Of a stretch of 18,707 nt of DNA, positions 7,632 through 15,127 are shown piece by piece. The DNA comes from Promethearchaeota archaeon (GTDB lineage: Archaea > Asgardarchaeota > Lokiarchaeia > Sigynarchaeales > SOKP01): the NCBI GenBank assembly GCA_016839655.1, contig JAEOTW010000187.1, positions 1 to 18,707 of the forward strand. The letters run 5' to 3'. A program made the position numbers and the translations under genes. The notes under the pieces were generated by a model. That model searched no databases and was not told where the DNA came from. It saw nothing but the letters and a program-made list of their open reading frames with translations. Numbering within the stretch: position 1 is the first letter of the stretch; every line of letters begins with the position of its first letter.

Positions 7632-7649
7632 TTAACTAGTTAAATATAA
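7632..7649 (-). promoter_or_regulatory. carA promoter region: TATA box overlapping a 12-bp palindrome
   Basis: The minus strand holds TTATATTTAA at 7649-7640, which would place a transcription start near 7618 and give carA a 35-nt leader. A perfect palindrome TTAACTAGTTAA (7632-7643) overlaps its downstream edge. It could be a regulator site or chance in AT-rich DNA. Confidence 0.4.
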
Positions 7650-7655
7650 CATAAT

Positions 7656-8747
7656 TCAACTAGATCTACTTGGAGGAGGTAAATAAGAAGTATAAATATC
7701 TTTCTTTATACTCTCACCTTTTTCTTTAAGATATTCTTGTATAGTAGTAGTAATTGATTGAATTAATTGCTCAAAATTAATATCATCAAATGAATTAAAC
7801 CAAGAATAATCTTGAATTTTGAGATTTTCTAAATCTTTGGATTCTTGTAAAACTATTATATTCTCATCAATTAGGAATGAGGGATCTAATATATTATTAT
7901 CTCCATCCTCCAACTTTTTTACATTTAGGAGCATACACTCAAGTAAATCATCATAGAAAAGAAGGGGGATATATTTTAATAAATCTGGTTTTAATGGGTC
8001 TAATGATAAATTCAGCATTTCTAAGCTTTTCGAAAAACCAACTTCAGAAAGATCAAACACATCAAGATTTATGAGATCTGGATGAAATTGTACTTGTTCA
8101 ACTTTTTTCATTTTTTCACGATATTTTGCTATTTTTTTAATGTACAATCTAACATGCGTTCGCAAATGTGTAGTTTCAATTAATATTGAGTTTTCCTCTA
8201 TTTTTTTCTCGCAAATAGCTTGAATACCTTTACAGTACTTATCTGCAGCACTTATTAGATCTTCCTGATTAAGTTTAGCTTTTAGCAAGTTTTCGATGTA
8301 TAATTTTAAAAATGCTGAAAAATCATTTTCAAGATCTAATAATTTGGTATATAAAAATTTCGTAGAATCCCACCATTTTTTTGTCTTTTGGGATGTAAGA
8401 GAAAGAGCAAATTTTTCGAAAGCACGAATTTCTGTAAAATTAATCAACTGCTCTATTCCATGACGTACAAATTTGACAGGATTGATTATAGCATTAAGAT
8501 CATCCATAACTGGAAAAACAAGTGGTTCTCTTGGACGAATTAAAACTGATAATTCACCATTAAAAACACGATCTACCCTCATAGGTAGAGGCATTATAGG
8601 ATTATTAATGGTCTTCTTTAGTAATGCTACATCGCGATCTGAATCAAAGCCAGTGAGATCGGGAGGAAAAACTTCCAAATAGAAGAAAAAAGGGGCAGCA
8701 TCATATTTAAAAGTTTTAAACTTATTAATTGGTTTGACCCAGATCAC
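7656..8747 (-). CDS. Unrecognised 363-aa soluble protein, second gene of a TetR operon
   Basis: 363 residues from GTG at 8747; an in-frame TAG lies directly before it, so no earlier start is possible, and the next Met is about 50 codons in. No membrane segment, signal peptide or metal-binding motif was seen. The N-terminus is hydrophobic-aromatic (YDAAPFFFYLEVFPPDLTGF) followed by a probable beta-rich part (residues about 45-85). The middle (about 90-220) is alpha-helical and Lys/Glu-rich, with possible short coiled coil around KIAKYREKMKKVEQVQF. The tail is acidic and ends in a proline/serine stretch (LPPPSRSS). I do not recognise the family. It begins 8 nt after the stop of the TetR gene, so the two are co-transcribed. 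It may be a target or partner of that regulator. Confidence 0.82.
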   Translation of the reverse strand: MIWVKPINKFKTFKYDAAPFFFYLEVFPPDLTGFDSDRDVALLKKTINNPIMPLPMRVDRVFNGELSVLIRPREPLVFPVMDDLNAIINPVKFVRHGIEQLINFTEIRAFEKFALSLTSQKTKKWWDSTKFLYTKLLDLENDFSAFLKLYIENLLKAKLNQEDLISAADKYCKGIQAICEKKIEENSILIETTHLRTHVRLYIKKIAKYREKMKKVEQVQFHPDLINLDVFDLSEVGFSKSLEMLNLSLDPLKPDLLKYIPLLFYDDLLECMLLNVKKLEDGDNNILDPSFLIDENIIVLQESKDLENLKIQDYSWFNSFDDINFEQLIQSITTTIQEYLKEKGESIKKDIYTSYLPPPSRSS

Positions 8748-8755
8748 CTAATTTA

Positions 8756-9484
8756 TTAGTTAGTTAATTTTTTTAGATTCAAAGATGAATCTGTTAATGA
8801 ATTTTCTAATTTATTCAAGATAAATTCTCTGAAATCCTTTCTTGAAAAATCTGATTGGCCAAACTGGATAATTTCACTCGCAAGATTACCATTAAAATTT
8901 TCACTTTGCTCTATTATTCTCATATGCCTATCTACAATAGCAGCACCCAATATTAAGCTATATGTATAAAAAGAAAGCAGTCCTGCATTAGATCCTTTAA
9001 ATTCTCCATCATTAATCCCCTTCTGAATTACATTTGCTGTACCTTTTAAAAAATTAAACTTTCGAAATTCATTTTCAAAGGGACCCATTTTATCAGAACT
9101 AGGAGCCTCAATCAAATGCATCATACCAAAAGCACCAAAATCTTTCTCAGCAAAATCCAAAAAATGTTCAAAAATCTCCAATAAAAGATTGGTTGTAGTA
9201 CTTTTATGATTTTTTATAATTTCAATATTTTCATCCCTGAACTGTTTAAAAAATTTACTTCGAATAGCAATCCATAATTCTCTCTTACTTTCTACATAAT
9301 TATATAAATTATTTTGATTCATTCCCAGAATTTTTGCCAATCCTCGCAAGCTAAACCCATCTCTTCCTTTTTCCAAAAACAATTCCTTTCCTGCTTTTAA
9401 AATGCGTTTAAATTGAGCTGCTTTTTTTTCAGGAGAACGACTTCGAGTATTTTTTTTTTTAGTTTTAAAACTCATCTTAAACAT
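8756..9484 (-). CDS. TetR/AcrR-family transcriptional regulator
   Basis: 242 aa. The N-terminal helix-turn-helix is clear: RILKAGKELFLEKGRDGFSL (about 27-46), then LRGLAKILGMNQNNLYNYV (recognition helix about 55-64) and ESKRELWIAIRSKFF, the standard TetR_N pattern. A basic leader (MFKMSFKTKKKNTRSRSPEKK) precedes it. Residues about 90-230 are helical and fit the variable ligand-binding domain; the ligand cannot be read from sequence. The gene is divergent from the Mo-oxidoreductase/enoyl-CoA hydratase operon across a 333-bp gap and co-directional with the 363-aa gene 8 nt downstream. TetR proteins placed like this usually repress the neighbouring operon and often respond to acyl-CoAs or similar small molecules, so control of 9818-13566 is a reasonable inference. 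The ATG at 9484 or the one at 9475 could be the start; the TATA-like element at 9501-9510 fits either. Confidence 0.92.
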   Translation of the reverse strand: MFKMSFKTKKKNTRSRSPEKKAAQFKRILKAGKELFLEKGRDGFSLRGLAKILGMNQNNLYNYVESKRELWIAIRSKFFKQFRDENIEIIKNHKSTTTNLLLEIFEHFLDFAEKDFGAFGMMHLIEAPSSDKMGPFENEFRKFNFLKGTANVIQKGINDGEFKGSNAGLLSFYTYSLILGAAIVDRHMRIIEQSENFNGNLASEIIQFGQSDFSRKDFREFILNKLENSLTDSSLNLKKLTN

Positions 9485-9817
9485 CCATACTTTTCAATTA
9501 GAATTATAGATTTAACAAAAAAATAAACTATTTTTAATATACATTTTAAATTAATTCATAACAAATTATTAAGATTAGCACATTGAAAAGAATATTTTTA
9601 GTATTAAATCAATAAGAAAAAATAGCTTTTATAAGGTTTAGAACTTATTTAAAGAGAGGAAAATGAGAAGAGAATCATTTAACTAATAAATATTAAAAGG
9701 TGAACTTTATTTTCCTTCTCTATTTTCTCTCTAATGAGCAGGCAAAATAGTGATCAAATCATCAATAAGATTTTCCATATAAAATATTTAAACAGCGCAA
9801 ATTTTTTCTAATTAAAA
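9485..9817. promoter_or_regulatory. Divergent control region between TetR gene and Mo-oxidoreductase operon
   Basis: 333 bp with no clear gene. At the left, TCTATAATTC on the minus strand (9501-9510) is a candidate TATA element for the TetR gene. At the right, TATAAAATATTTAAA (9778-9792) is the candidate for the plus-strand operon and puts the transcript start within about 10 nt of the TTG at 9818. Between them is a pyrimidine-rich tract (about 9708-9733) and a 7-codon frame with a purine-rich leader (9663-9686). A weak inverted repeat TAATA-AA-TATTA is at about 9683-9694. No convincing long operator was seen by eye. Confidence 0.45.
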
Positions 9818-12130
9818 TTGGGTTTAGAAATAAAAAAGAGTTGTGAGTTAAAAATAGAAAAAAACCATACTAACGTTAAGATAGTTAATACTGGTTGTTG
9901 CCATGATTGTGGAGGACGATGTGTTTTAAAAGCCCACGTACAAGATGGGAGAATTATAAGATTTGAAACAGATAATGAGGAACAACCACAACTGAGGGCG
10001 TGTTTAAGAGGTAGAGTATATCGACAACGTGTTTACTCAGAAGAGAGACTTAAATATCCACTACGTCGAATTGGTAAGAGAGGAGAAGGAATATATGAAC
10101 GAATAACTTGGGATGAAGCATTAGACGAAGTTTCTAATAAAATTAAAGAAATCCAGCGAAAGCATGGTAATTCCGCAATTTTATTTGTCCCAGGGGGTGG
10201 TAATCAAGGAATGTTGCATGGTGTTATATCCCATGGCTTGATGCTTCATCAAAACGGGGGATATACACGAATGTGGGGAGCCCCTTCTTATGAAGGCGCT
10301 CTTTTTGCTTCTATGGCAACTTATGGCACAATTATGACCGGTAATACACGTGAAGATTTGCTTAATTCAAAACTAATCATAATGTGGGGTTGGAATCCAG
10401 CAAATACAATATGGGATCCTGGAACAAGCTTATGGTTAGCAAAAGCTAGAGAAAAAGGGATAAAGATTATTGCAATAGACCCTATATTTACTGATTCAGC
10501 TGCAATTTTAGCGGATGAATGGATACCTATTCGACCTGGAACAGATACAGCAATGCTATTAGCGATAACTTATGTTATTATAACTGAAGAAATACATGAT
10601 AAAAACTTTATAGATAAATATACTGTTGGTTTTGATAATTATAAACAATATATACTTGGTGAAGAAGATGAAGAACCTAAAACACCAGAATGGGCTGAAA
10701 TGATTACTAAGGTCCCCGCAAATGTAATTGCAAATCTTGCTAGAGAGTATGCTTTGAATAAACCAGCAGCACTTATTGCTGGATGGGGTCCTGCTCGAAC
10801 CATGTTCGGTGAACAGTATTCAAGAGCTGCAAACGTATTATGTACGATTACAGGTAATATAGGCATCAATGGGGGGTATGCTTCTGGTTTCATGAGAGCA
10901 TACTACAGTCGAGAAAGAATTATTACTGGTGGAAAAAAAAAAGTAGGTCCAATCAAACATAATGGTAGAAAACCCAAAAAATTAAGACTTCAAGATAATC
11001 CTGTCGATTTTAATGCTAAACCTCGTGAAGATAGTCTATATAAATTAAGGGGAGGCACAAATCCTGCAAATACTCGCATTCACTATAATGATTACTATAA
11101 TGCAATATTAAAAGGTCGTAAAGGAGGATACCCTGCAGACATAAAAATGGCATATATCGTTGGTACAAATCGTTTAAACCAGTTTAGTAATGTAAATAAA
11201 GGTATAAAAGCATTAAAATCACTTGAATTTATTGTTATTTTCGAACAATTTATGACTCCAACAGCTCAGCTAGCAGATATTGTTCTACCTGTAAATACTT
11301 TTATGGAACGAGATGATATTGCTGTTCCTTGGCTTGGAGCTCCCTATTATATTTATTTGAATAAAGCAATTGACTCTCTATATGAATCAAAATCCGATTT
11401 AGAAATATGTAAAGAGCTTTCAAAGAAATTAGGCATTAAAGAAAGTCTATTAAATTTACCAGAGGACCAAATTTTAAGGATATTAGCAGCACCTCGTAAA
11501 GAGATCAAAAATTTTAATAAATTTAAAAGAGATGGATTTTACAAGGTTAAAGTAGAAGAGCCATTTATAGCATTTAAGGAACAAATTAAGAATCCTGAAA
11601 ATAATCCTTTTCCTACCTTATCAGGAAAGATTGAAATTTTTTGTGAACATATTGCTGAAAAAAATAATCCTTTAATGCCTCCAATTCCAAAATACCTCAC
11701 TCATGATGAACATTATGATTCTCCTTTAGTTCAAAAATATCCTTTACAATTACTTACCCCTCATAATAAACGAAGAACTCATTCAAGTTTAAATAACATG
11801 TCATGGTTGGATGAAGTTGAAACTCATTCTGTTTGGATTAACCATATTGATGCACTAAAAAGAAATATTAAACAGGGTGATTTAGTTGACATTTTTAACG
11901 ATAGGGGAAGAATAAGAATTCCTGCGAAGGTTACAGAACGAATAATCCCAGGTGCAGTATGTGTTTATCAAGGAGCTTGGTATAATCCCAACAAAGAAGG
12001 TGTTGATCTTGGAGGATGTGCTAATGTGTTAACAAATGATATTTATTCTCCAGGTGGTGCTTTTCCTATGAATAGCTCTCTAGTAGAAATAGAATTAACG
12101 CCTAGTAATAAATTGGAGGAGCATTCATGA
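9818..12130 (+). CDS. DMSO-reductase-family molybdopterin oxidoreductase, catalytic subunit (DmsA-like)
   Basis: 770 aa. A four-cysteine iron-sulfur motif near the N-terminus (Cys28-x2-Cys31-x3-Cys35…Cys62 in RACLRGR) is followed by the molybdopterin domains: YSEERLKYPLRRIG, ERITWDEALDEVS, LIIMWGWNPANT, DEWIPIRPGTDTAM, AGWGPARTMFGEQ, and a C-terminal dinucleotide-binding domain (TPHNKRRTHSSLNNMSWLD … YQGAWYNPNKEGVDLGGC). The closest remembered match is the DmsA/YnfE group. By hand alignment Ser157 (in GAPSYEGA) falls at the molybdenum-ligand position, as in DMSO reductases rather than formate dehydrogenase (Sec/Cys). No twin-arginine signal is present, so the enzyme is probably cytoplasmic, unlike most DmsA. 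The frame has a stop at 9809-9811, leaving TTG 9818 as the only sensible start. It overlaps the ferredoxin subunit by 4 bp. The substrate is unknown; acyl-chain redox chemistry or a terminal reductase are both possible. Confidence 0.9.
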   Translation: MGLEIKKSCELKIEKNHTNVKIVNTGCCHDCGGRCVLKAHVQDGRIIRFETDNEEQPQLRACLRGRVYRQRVYSEERLKYPLRRIGKRGEGIYERITWDEALDEVSNKIKEIQRKHGNSAILFVPGGGNQGMLHGVISHGLMLHQNGGYTRMWGAPSYEGALFASMATYGTIMTGNTREDLLNSKLIIMWGWNPANTIWDPGTSLWLAKAREKGIKIIAIDPIFTDSAAILADEWIPIRPGTDTAMLLAITYVIITEEIHDKNFIDKYTVGFDNYKQYILGEEDEEPKTPEWAEMITKVPANVIANLAREYALNKPAALIAGWGPARTMFGEQYSRAANVLCTITGNIGINGGYASGFMRAYYSRERIITGGKKKVGPIKHNGRKPKKLRLQDNPVDFNAKPREDSLYKLRGGTNPANTRIHYNDYYNAILKGRKGGYPADIKMAYIVGTNRLNQFSNVNKGIKALKSLEFIVIFEQFMTPTAQLADIVLPVNTFMERDDIAVPWLGAPYYIYLNKAIDSLYESKSDLEICKELSKKLGIKESLLNLPEDQILRILAAPRKEIKNFNKFKRDGFYKVKVEEPFIAFKEQIKNPENNPFPTLSGKIEIFCEHIAEKNNPLMPPIPKYLTHDEHYDSPLVQKYPLQLLTPHNKRRTHSSLNNMSWLDEVETHSVWINHIDALKRNIKQGDLVDIFNDRGRIRIPAKVTERIIPGAVCVYQGAWYNPNKEGVDLGGCANVLTNDIYSPGGAFPMNSSLVEIELTPSNKLEEHS

Positions 12131-12696
12131 AACAAATGGCATTTTATTTTGATCAAACGAGATGCATAGGTTGTTATACCTGTTCTGTTGCTTGTAAAGA
12201 CTGGAATAATATTCAAACAGGTGTGAATTGGAGAAAAATAGGGATTATGGAACATGGGAGATTCCCTAAATTATCTTTAGCTTACTTATCTTCTGCTTGT
12301 AATCATTGTAAGAATCCATCTTGTTTAAAAGCCTGTCCTGCTGAAGCTATTACTAAAAGAGACTCAGATGGAGTTGTCCTTGTTAATTCTAATAAATGTA
12401 TAGGTAAAGATGAATGTGGGGCAAAGTGTTTGAAAGCTTGCCCTTGGGATGTGCCGCAATTTGGAAAAGGAAAAAATCCTAAAATGGAAAAATGTAACTT
12501 CTGTTTTGAACGTTTAGAACAGGGACAACAAACCATCTGTGTTGAAGCATGCCCTATGTATGCTCTTGATGCAGGAAACATAGATGAATTACGTGAAAAA
12601 TATGGGAATATAAGTGAAACAGAGGGTTTTAGATATTCTAAAAACATAGGACCTTGTGTTTTATTTAAACCAAAGTTAAATAACTTACAAAAATAA
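12127..12696 (+). CDS. DmsB-like ferredoxin subunit with four [4Fe-4S] motifs
   Basis: 189 aa that carry electrons to or from the adjacent Mo subunit. Four cysteine groups are visible: Cys13/16/19/23, Cys58/61/66/70, Cys91/97/101/105 and Cys123/126/138/142, the arrangement of DmsB/NrfC-type proteins (16 ligands, four cubane clusters). The third group is longer than the usual C-x2-C-x2-C-x3-C: its first gap is five residues and its second three (CIGKDECGAKCLKACP). An extra Cys177 follows near the end. No signal peptide or membrane helix. The ATG overlaps the stop of the catalytic gene (ATGA) and has a strong GGAGG site about 9 nt upstream, so the two are translated together. No DmsC-type membrane anchor gene follows; the next gene is an enoyl-CoA hydratase 42 bp on. 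Confidence 0.93.
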   Translation: MKQMAFYFDQTRCIGCYTCSVACKDWNNIQTGVNWRKIGIMEHGRFPKLSLAYLSSACNHCKNPSCLKACPAEAITKRDSDGVVLVNSNKCIGKDECGAKCLKACPWDVPQFGKGKNPKMEKCNFCFERLEQGQQTICVEACPMYALDAGNIDELREKYGNISETEGFRYSKNIGPCVLFKPKLNNLQK

Positions 12697-12738
12697 GTTA
12701 TAAAATAAAAATAATATAGTAAATTTAGAGGTGAATAA

Positions 12739-13566
12739 ATGTCAGAAGAGAAAAATTTTGAACATATTAAATTGGATAAAATTAGTGATGGGAATTATGC
12801 TGTAATAGAAATAAATCGTCCTGAAAAGTTGAATGCACTCCAAAACCAAACGTTAAAGGAAATTTCTGAAGCATTAAAAGGTTTAGAAGTTGATGAGAGC
12901 GTTCGATGCGTAGTACTGCGCGGAACAAAAGAATATCTTAAGAAACCTGCGTTCTCTGCAGGGGCAGACCTTTCAGATAGACGAAGTCCTGATCTTGATC
13001 CAGATAATTTAAGGCATCAGAGTCATGCTATGTATCGGAGACATAAATACTATAATTTAATTGAGGAATTTCCTAAACCACTAATAGCAGCTATTGATGG
13101 ATACGCTTTAGGCGGAGGATTTGAATTAGTTTTAGTCTGTGATATCTCAATTGCTTCCAAACGTTCAATATTGGGGTTTCCCGAAATTCAACGTGGAATT
13201 TTTCCTGCTAATGGGGGAACTCAACGATTAATAAGAAATCTTGGTAGGATGCGAGTAAAAAGAATGATGTTTTTTGGTGAACACTACACTGCTGAACAAA
13301 TGTTTGAATGGGGAGTGATTTCTTTTGTTGTAGATGATGATAAATTCGAAGATTTTATTCACGATAGAGCATCATGGCTAGGAAATGCTGCAACAAATAG
13401 TTTATTTTTGATTAAGAAGAGCATCAATTATGGAACTCAAGTACCTTTAAATGTAGGTTTACAATTTGAGCAGATGGGTTATGCTATAAATACCCGAAGT
13501 AAGGATGTTTCTGAAGGAATTACAGCATTTCGCGAAAAAAGGACTCCCAAATTCCAAGGAAAATAA
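12739..13566 (+). CDS. Enoyl-CoA hydratase/isomerase (crotonase family)
   Basis: 275 aa, the usual crotonase length. The family adds water across the double bond of trans-2-enoyl-CoA in beta-oxidation, in the cytoplasm. Visible: FSAGADLSD (72-80, first oxyanion-hole strand), AIDGYALGGGFELVLVCD (second oxyanion hole), and both catalytic glutamates, Glu129 in GGGFEL and Glu149 in GFPEIQRG, as in rat mitochondrial hydratase Glu144/Glu164. GIFPANGGTQRLIRNLGR is also typical. The C-terminus (EGITAFREKRTPKF) is the standard CoA-binding ending. GAGGTGA lies 5 nt before the ATG. It is 42 bp after the ferredoxin subunit with no terminator between, so it is probably in the same operon. Some crotonases do isomerase or other reactions; both Glu residues favour hydratase. 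Confidence 0.93.
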   Translation: MSEEKNFEHIKLDKISDGNYAVIEINRPEKLNALQNQTLKEISEALKGLEVDESVRCVVLRGTKEYLKKPAFSAGADLSDRRSPDLDPDNLRHQSHAMYRRHKYYNLIEEFPKPLIAAIDGYALGGGFELVLVCDISIASKRSILGFPEIQRGIFPANGGTQRLIRNLGRMRVKRMMFFGEHYTAEQMFEWGVISFVVDDDKFEDFIHDRASWLGNAATNSLFLIKKSINYGTQVPLNVGLQFEQMGYAINTRSKDVSEGITAFREKRTPKFQGK

Positions 13567-13582
13567 CCAATATACTTCCTTC

Positions 13583-13590
13583 TTTTTTTT
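13583..13590 (+). terminator. T8 tract terminator after the enoyl-CoA hydratase gene
   Basis: Eight consecutive T, preceded by pyrimidine-rich CTTCCTTC, 17 nt after the hydratase stop. Archaeal RNA polymerase terminates at such T-runs without needing a hairpin. The next gene starts 86 nt later behind its own AT-rich promoter. Confidence 0.5.
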
Positions 13591-13635
13591 GGATCAGTTT
13601 AATATTACTTAGTAACCTTAAAAAAAAATGAAATC

Positions 13636-13655
13636 TTTTAAAATAAAAATATCAT
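13636..13655 (+). promoter_or_regulatory. Probable thiolase promoter
   Basis: TTTTAAAATA (13636-13645) followed by ATATCATAA lies 21-40 nt before the TTG at 13676. Either element could be the TATA box. This follows the T8 terminator, so the thiolase is probably a separate transcript. Confidence 0.35.
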
Positions 13656-13675
13656 AAAGTACCAGTGAAAAAAAT

Positions 13676-14956
13676 TTGAACTTAAAAGAAGTATGGTTAA
13701 TTGATTATGCTCGAACAGCCTTTTCTCGTTCTAGACCGACTCAACCTGAACGAGATGTTTTTGGTGAGATTCGAGGAGACGAGTTACTTACTCAATTATT
13801 AATTAAATTCTTCGATGAAAAACTTGTGGATAAAGGAATTACTAAAGAGGATATTGAGGAAGTTTCAATTGGAGTAGCATCAGGAGTATTAGAAAATTGG
13901 ACCTATGGTGGGAAGATTCCTCTTTACTTAGCAGGATTTCCAAATAAAGTTTCATCATTCTTTATAGATAAACAATGTGCTTCGGCTGGTGCTGGAATGC
14001 ATGTGTTAACTATGGAAATTATGACTGGTAATACAAAATGTGCATTAGCAACTGGCTTTGAACACATGACAAGAGTTCGAAGAATTGGAATTGCACCTGA
14101 ATGGGAACGATTTACCAATGAGAAAAGTAGGTTTTATAATCCAGATATTGACATAATGAATTCAACGAACATGTTACAAACCGCGCAGAGATTATATGAA
14201 GAAGAAGTACCACGATTTAAAAAATCTGACCTTGACAAGTTTGGTGTAAGAAGTCATAATTTAGCAGTAAAAAATCAAGAAGAAGGTTGGTTTAAAGGAG
14301 AAATTATTCCAATTGAAGGTCATATCGAAGGAAATGTTGAGGAACCAGTAACTATTAATAGAGATATGGCAGCAAGAAAGTCTACATTGGAAGGTGTTTC
14401 AGGATTACGTAGAATCTCTGTTCCATTTTATTTAGAAAAAAATGGAGGTAAAAAGGGTTATATGGAAAGAGAAGGAACTGAAGAAGGGGTTATTACAGCA
14501 GGGAATTCTTCACCTTTAAATGCAGGTGCTACTACAGCAATCCTAATGGAGGCTGAAGAGGCAAAAAGACGGGGAATTGACCCTATGGCGCGAATAGTTT
14601 CAATCGGTTGGGCCGGAGTGGATCCGAGAGTTATGGGAAGAGGACCAGTCCCTGCTACACGGAAAGCTTTAGATATTGCTGGTTTGAAAGCAGAAGATAT
14701 AGATTATTGGGAAATCAATGAAGCGTTTACTATTGTAGCACTAAATTGTATAGATAAATTCTATATACCCGAAGAAAAGGTTAATATTATGGGGGGATCG
14801 ACTGCAATTGGTCATCCATTAGGAGCTACTATGATTCGTCTTACAGGAACATTAGCACGAATTTTAAAAGATAAAAAAGCTAAATACGGCGTAGCTAATG
14901 CATGTGTTGGTGGGGGACAAGGAGTTGCAACCGTTATAGAGAATCTTAATGTATAA
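13676..14956 (+). CDS. Thiolase (acetyl-CoA C-acyltransferase family)
   Basis: 426 aa. Thiolases cleave 3-ketoacyl-CoA with CoA in beta-oxidation, or condense acetyl-CoA in reverse. All catalytic positions are visible: nucleophile Cys101 in DKQCASAGAGM, Asn348 in NEAFTIVALN, His380 in STAIGHPLGA and Cys410 in NACVGGGQG. N-terminal VWLIDYARTAFSRSRP is the family opening. The full set supports an active degradative or biosynthetic thiolase rather than an SCP2-type or HMG-CoA-linked protein that lacks one of them. The start is TTG at 13676, with GTGA about 9 nt upstream as a weak ribosome site; no ATG is available near the conserved N-terminus. It lies beside hydratase and acyl-CoA ligase genes, but no 3-hydroxyacyl-CoA dehydrogenase or acyl-CoA dehydrogenase is in the window. 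Confidence 0.94.
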   Translation: MNLKEVWLIDYARTAFSRSRPTQPERDVFGEIRGDELLTQLLIKFFDEKLVDKGITKEDIEEVSIGVASGVLENWTYGGKIPLYLAGFPNKVSSFFIDKQCASAGAGMHVLTMEIMTGNTKCALATGFEHMTRVRRIGIAPEWERFTNEKSRFYNPDIDIMNSTNMLQTAQRLYEEEVPRFKKSDLDKFGVRSHNLAVKNQEEGWFKGEIIPIEGHIEGNVEEPVTINRDMAARKSTLEGVSGLRRISVPFYLEKNGGKKGYMEREGTEEGVITAGNSSPLNAGATTAILMEAEEAKRRGIDPMARIVSIGWAGVDPRVMGRGPVPATRKALDIAGLKAEDIDYWEINEAFTIVALNCIDKFYIPEEKVNIMGGSTAIGHPLGATMIRLTGTLARILKDKKAKYGVANACVGGGQGVATVIENLNV

Positions 14957-15083
14957 ATTTAAGTAATCTATCTCTCATAATTAAGAATTATTTGTAGTAA
15001 GTTATTCTAAACATTCTTTTTTCTTTAACATAAATTTAAATTGATCATCTAGGTTATTTTATTAACTAAACTTTGAAGAATTT

Positions 15084-15105
15084 AATTTAAGTAAACACTT
15101 AAATT
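15084..15105. promoter_or_regulatory. Inverted repeat before the 148-residue-repeat gene
   Basis: Arms AATTTAAGT and ACTTAAATT are perfect 9-bp complements around AAAC, 22 nt before the ATG at 15128. The left arm overlaps a TATA-like TTTAATTTA (15081-15089), so binding here would block transcription. It could also form a short hairpin if transcribed. An operator role is inference. Confidence 0.4.
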
Positions 15106-15127
15106 CTAAAATTTTGTGTGAATTAAA

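Noticed and set aside
9734..9811. 25-aa plus-strand frame from ATG 9734 in the same frame as the Mo-oxidoreductase
   Set aside because: It has no ribosome site, ends in TAA two codons before the TTG start, and its sequence does not resemble the N-terminal extension of the enzyme family.
10639..10893. 84-aa minus-strand frame inside the Mo-oxidoreductase
   Set aside because: Antisense to well-conserved enzyme motifs; low-complexity Ser-rich end and no start context.
12303..12647. 114-aa minus-strand frame opposite the ferredoxin subunit
   Set aside because: Its cysteine and serine content is the reverse image of the sense iron-sulfur motifs; no independent support.
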